Below, piece by piece: positions 62,166 through 64,000 of a DNA stretch of 64,000 bases (positions are counted from its first letter, which is position 1; the number at the start of each line of letters is the position of its first letter). The notes below the pieces were generated by a model that ran no database searches, was not told the origin of the DNA, and saw nothing but the letters and a program-made list of their open reading frames with translations. Made by a program: the position numbers and the translations under genes. Source of the DNA: CAZIVP01 sp964542915 (GTDB lineage Bacteria; Calditrichota; Calditrichia; Calditrichales; Calditrichaceae); the NCBI GenBank assembly GCA_964542915.1, contig CAZIVP010000002.1:124001-188000 (forward strand), in the 5' to 3' direction.

Positions 62166-63295
62166 TTTGGGCACTTCCAAAACGGATCTTCGGTTTGTAA
62201 TTGGCATGACGGGCAAACGAACGGTTTTTCGGCTGACGTCTGCGGTATGTTATCCAATATTTCCAGGGCTGTGTTCGCCGCATCCTTGTATTGTGATTTT
62301 GCCTGATAAATTCGCGTCAGCTCTGCTTTGAGCGCATGGACTTCCCCGCCCTGCTTAATGCCTTCTTCGATAAGCTGAATCGCCGTTGGATAGTCGCCCT
62401 TTTTTGTATAAATCCGGCTAAGCGCAATCAACGCGGATCGATTATTGCTGTCTTTTTTCAGAATTTGTTCGTATAAAGCTTCGGTTTTGTCAAACTGGCC
62501 CTTATCGTACCAGGCCTTCTCCAACCGGGGAAAAAGGATAAAGGCGCGCTTAGGATATTTCTTACAGAATTCCATCCAGGTTTTAATGGCGTCGTCAAGA
62601 CGATTTTCGTTTAAGTAGGAATCGCCGATAAACGTATAGGCCGCTGAATTGCCGTCATCAATCTTCAGGGCGTCTTTAAAGGCGATACGCGCTTCTTTGC
62701 CTTTACCGTTTTCCAATAGCGGCAAAGCGGATAGCACTTTATAGAGCGCTAATTTTTTCTTGTGTTCAGCGCTTTTTGCCCACTGGCTTTTATTTAAAAT
62801 TTGGAAGGCTTTCTCATAATTTGCCTTCTCTTCGTAAAGTTCAATCAATTTAGGGGTGATTTTTTCTTTATAACGCTTAAAAGGCAGGAGCTTTTGCAGA
62901 TATACCTCCGCCTGATCCGGTTTACCTGCTGCCCAATAATCCAGAGCCAGACTATACCAGAGCTGACGCAGCTGTTCTTCCGGTATATTACCCCGAAGCG
63001 TTAAATCTTTATGAATGCGAATGGCATTATTCGAGAGTTCCGATTGTCGCAACACATCGCCCAATTTAATATAAGCGTCCACATTATTCGTATCCTGGTG
63101 AACGGCTTCTTTAAATTTTTCGATGGCCAGCCGATGCTCGCCTTCTACCATTGCTTTTAATCCCAGAAGATAGGCGGTATTGTCTTTATTTTCCTGGTCG
63201 CTTCGGCGGTAGGAGTAAATATAATAGAGGATGAAAATCGCTATAGCCGCAATAAATAATAAAAACCATATTTGGTTAAGCAATGGATATTCCAT
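62138..63295 (-). CDS. lapB: LapB (YciM)-like TPR protein with rubredoxin-type zinc end
   Basis: 385 residues. An N-terminal transmembrane helix (about 8-28) anchors the protein, followed by about eight TPR units (AIEKFKEAVHQDTNNVDAYI and onward, 50-345) and a C-terminal metal module C361-x2-C364-x10-C375-x2-C378, just as in LapB, which controls LpxC turnover and LPS assembly in Enterobacteria. It follows lapA directly (63297). That pairing supports the name, though whether LpxC control is conserved in this lineage is unknown. Confidence 0.88.
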   Translation of the reverse strand: MEYPLLNQIWFLLFIAAIAIFILYYIYSYRRSDQENKDNTAYLLGLKAMVEGEHRLAIEKFKEAVHQDTNNVDAYIKLGDVLRQSELSNNAIRIHKDLTLRGNIPEEQLRQLWYSLALDYWAAGKPDQAEVYLQKLLPFKRYKEKITPKLIELYEEKANYEKAFQILNKSQWAKSAEHKKKLALYKVLSALPLLENGKGKEARIAFKDALKIDDGNSAAYTFIGDSYLNENRLDDAIKTWMEFCKKYPKRAFILFPRLEKAWYDKGQFDKTEALYEQILKKDSNNRSALIALSRIYTKKGDYPTAIQLIEEGIKQGGEVHALKAELTRIYQAKSQYKDAANTALEILDNIPQTSAEKPFVCPSCQLQTEDPFWKCPKCHALNLQL

Positions 63296-63296
63296 G

Positions 63297-63641
63297 CTAT
63301 TCCTCGTCGTTCTTTTCTTTACCGGGATCTATTTGTGTATTTGTATCCGGAATCTCATCAATAGAAAGATTACGCAGCCCTTCCAGCTCTTTGCTCAATT
63401 TTTTATTATCTTTTTTAAGCCGGCTGTTTTCGGATTTTGATTTAATTACCTGTGTGGAAAGTAACAAAGCTCCGATAACAACGCCGACAAATAAAGTGAT
63501 AAAGATAACCGTAACCAGCGGTACATTGTCAAATACATGATTGTATACATTCACGGTGACGTGTTCGCCGAGGTTTAATGTAAAAAACCAGAGCAGGGCG
63601 GCCCCAACAATAATCCAAAAGAAAACATTGAAAATGCGCAT
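63297..63641 (-). CDS. lapA: LapA (DUF1049)-domain membrane protein
   Basis: 114 residues: two transmembrane helices (about 5-25 and 42-66), then a charged coiled-coil tail (about 70-95) and an acidic end (GKEKNDEE). The two-helix hairpin with IVGAALLWFFTLN matches the LapA/DUF1049 family. It precedes lapB by one base. The tail is longer than in E. coli LapA. Confidence 0.88.
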   Translation of the reverse strand: MRIFNVFFWIIVGAALLWFFTLNLGEHVTVNVYNHVFDNVPLVTVIFITLFVGVVIGALLLSTQVIKSKSENSRLKKDNKKLSKELEGLRNLSIDEIPDTNTQIDPGKEKNDEE

Positions 63642-63736
63642 ATCTGTCGTCTCCAGTTAACCTGATAAGTTGATGGCTTTTAGCGTTTTAAATTAAGGAT
63701 TGAGGGTGCTTAATACAACAAAAATATATAGATAAA

Positions 63737-64000
63737 TTATAAAAGGGTCTTTTGAGAGTGGATCATTTGTGTAAGCATATCGACAATATGTGGATCCCAC
63801 AATCCGCGCTCCGTTTCCTGTTTGATAAGGTTCATTGCTTCATGTTCTGAGAGCGCGTCCCGGTAAGGTCTTTTTGAAGTGAGCGCATCAAAGCAATCGG
63901 TAACGCCCACAATCCTGGCATGGATCGGAATTTCTTCCCCCACAAGACCCTCGGGATAGCCCGATCCATTGAAGCGCTCGTGATGATAACGGATAACGGG
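63737..64000 (-). CDS. HD-GYP-domain protein, 5' part beyond the window
   Basis: Only the last 87 residues are inside; the reading frame stays open to the right edge. HHERFNGSGYPEG (about 5-17) is the HD-GYP signature (HHExxxGxGYP) with Asn where Asp is common, and VGVTDCFDALTSKRPYRDAL is the second conserved block. HD-GYP domains hydrolyse cyclic di-GMP. The N-terminal domains that would give its sensor input are not visible. Confidence 0.9.
   Translation of the reverse strand, partial: PVIRYHHERFNGSGYPEGLVGEEIPIHARIVGVTDCFDALTSKRPYRDALSEHEAMNLIKQETERGLWDPHIVDMLTQMIHSQKTLL

Noticed and set aside
1..64000. tRNA, rRNA, CRISPR array or insertion sequence
   Set aside because: I looked for T-arm-like GTTCGAATC patterns, spaced direct repeats and transposase motifs in the gene-free gaps and found none I could support; short RNAs could still be missed by eye.

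Overview
The window looks like chromosome of a free-living diderm bacterium, most likely of the FCB side of the tree and possibly Calditrichota-like. I base this on BamD, LapA/LapB and YajC (an outer membrane with LPS-type export), a large DUF4954-type beta-helix protein, many PATAN (DUF4388) signalling proteins, and an isolated bacterial-microcompartment vertex protein. The lineage call is inference; no rRNA or tRNA gene is visible to fix it. Almost all genes lie on the minus strand in long, closely spaced runs. Only the Nudix gene (36.0 kb) and the DUF4954/LOG pair (50.9-53.9 kb) are on the plus strand. I see no IS element, integrase, phage structural gene or CRISPR array.

Layout (the minus-strand genes are transcribed from high to low coordinates). 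0-10 kb: pyridoxal-phosphate synthase (pdxS, pdxT), an FAD oxidoreductase, two response regulators, gcvH, and the biotin genes accC and accB. A sensor kinase, a GGDEF response regulator and a TPR-like protein sit between accB and accC. 10-15 kb: a nitrilase-family enzyme, then a coupled trio of UPF0210, ACT-domain and EutN/CcmL-type genes, then nadD and bamD. 15-20 kb: an unknown tail-anchored protein, an oxidoreductase, tyrA with an ACT domain, an aroF-type DAHP synthase, and ruvX. 20-30 kb: HU, mutS, a large hybrid sensor kinase, coaX, birA, a DUF192 protein, a 2-hydroxyacid dehydrogenase and a GYD protein. 30-34 kb: a tightly overlapped membrane/cell-wall cluster (a protein with three VanZ-like units, a membrane protein, and a membrane-anchored amidase) and an unknown 195-residue protein. 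34-44 kb: a fused formiminotransferase-cyclodeaminase with a Cys/His insert, a Nudix hydrolase, an AI-2E-type exporter, a thioredoxin-like protein, an aldehyde dehydrogenase, a LysE exporter, an alpha/beta hydrolase and glycerate kinase. 43.6-50.7 kb: a heparinase-like pseudogene with three lesions, RidA, a nitroreductase, rpsU, fmt, yajC, tgt and a ROK regulator. 50.9-58.5 kb: the DUF4954 protein and a LOG protein, then two cNMP-PATAN proteins, a small membrane protein and an OPT transporter. 58.7-64 kb: a sensor kinase, a Crp/Fnr regulator, a SPOR protein, LapB, LapA and the 3' part of an HD-GYP gene.

Three stretches stand out. (1) At 11.1-13.3 kb a microcompartment vertex gene is translationally coupled to an ACT protein whose N-terminus resembles a cargo encapsulation peptide, followed two bases later by UPF0210. 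This is the best candidate for an undescribed system. (2) At 30.1-33.2 kb three overlapping genes encode envelope proteins, two of which share an unnamed membrane domain, one of them fused to a peptidoglycan amidase. (3) Signalling genes are unusually dense (three sensor kinases, three stand-alone response regulators, three PATAN proteins, a Crp/Fnr protein, an HD-GYP protein), and several have lost key residues of the receiver or GGDEF fold.
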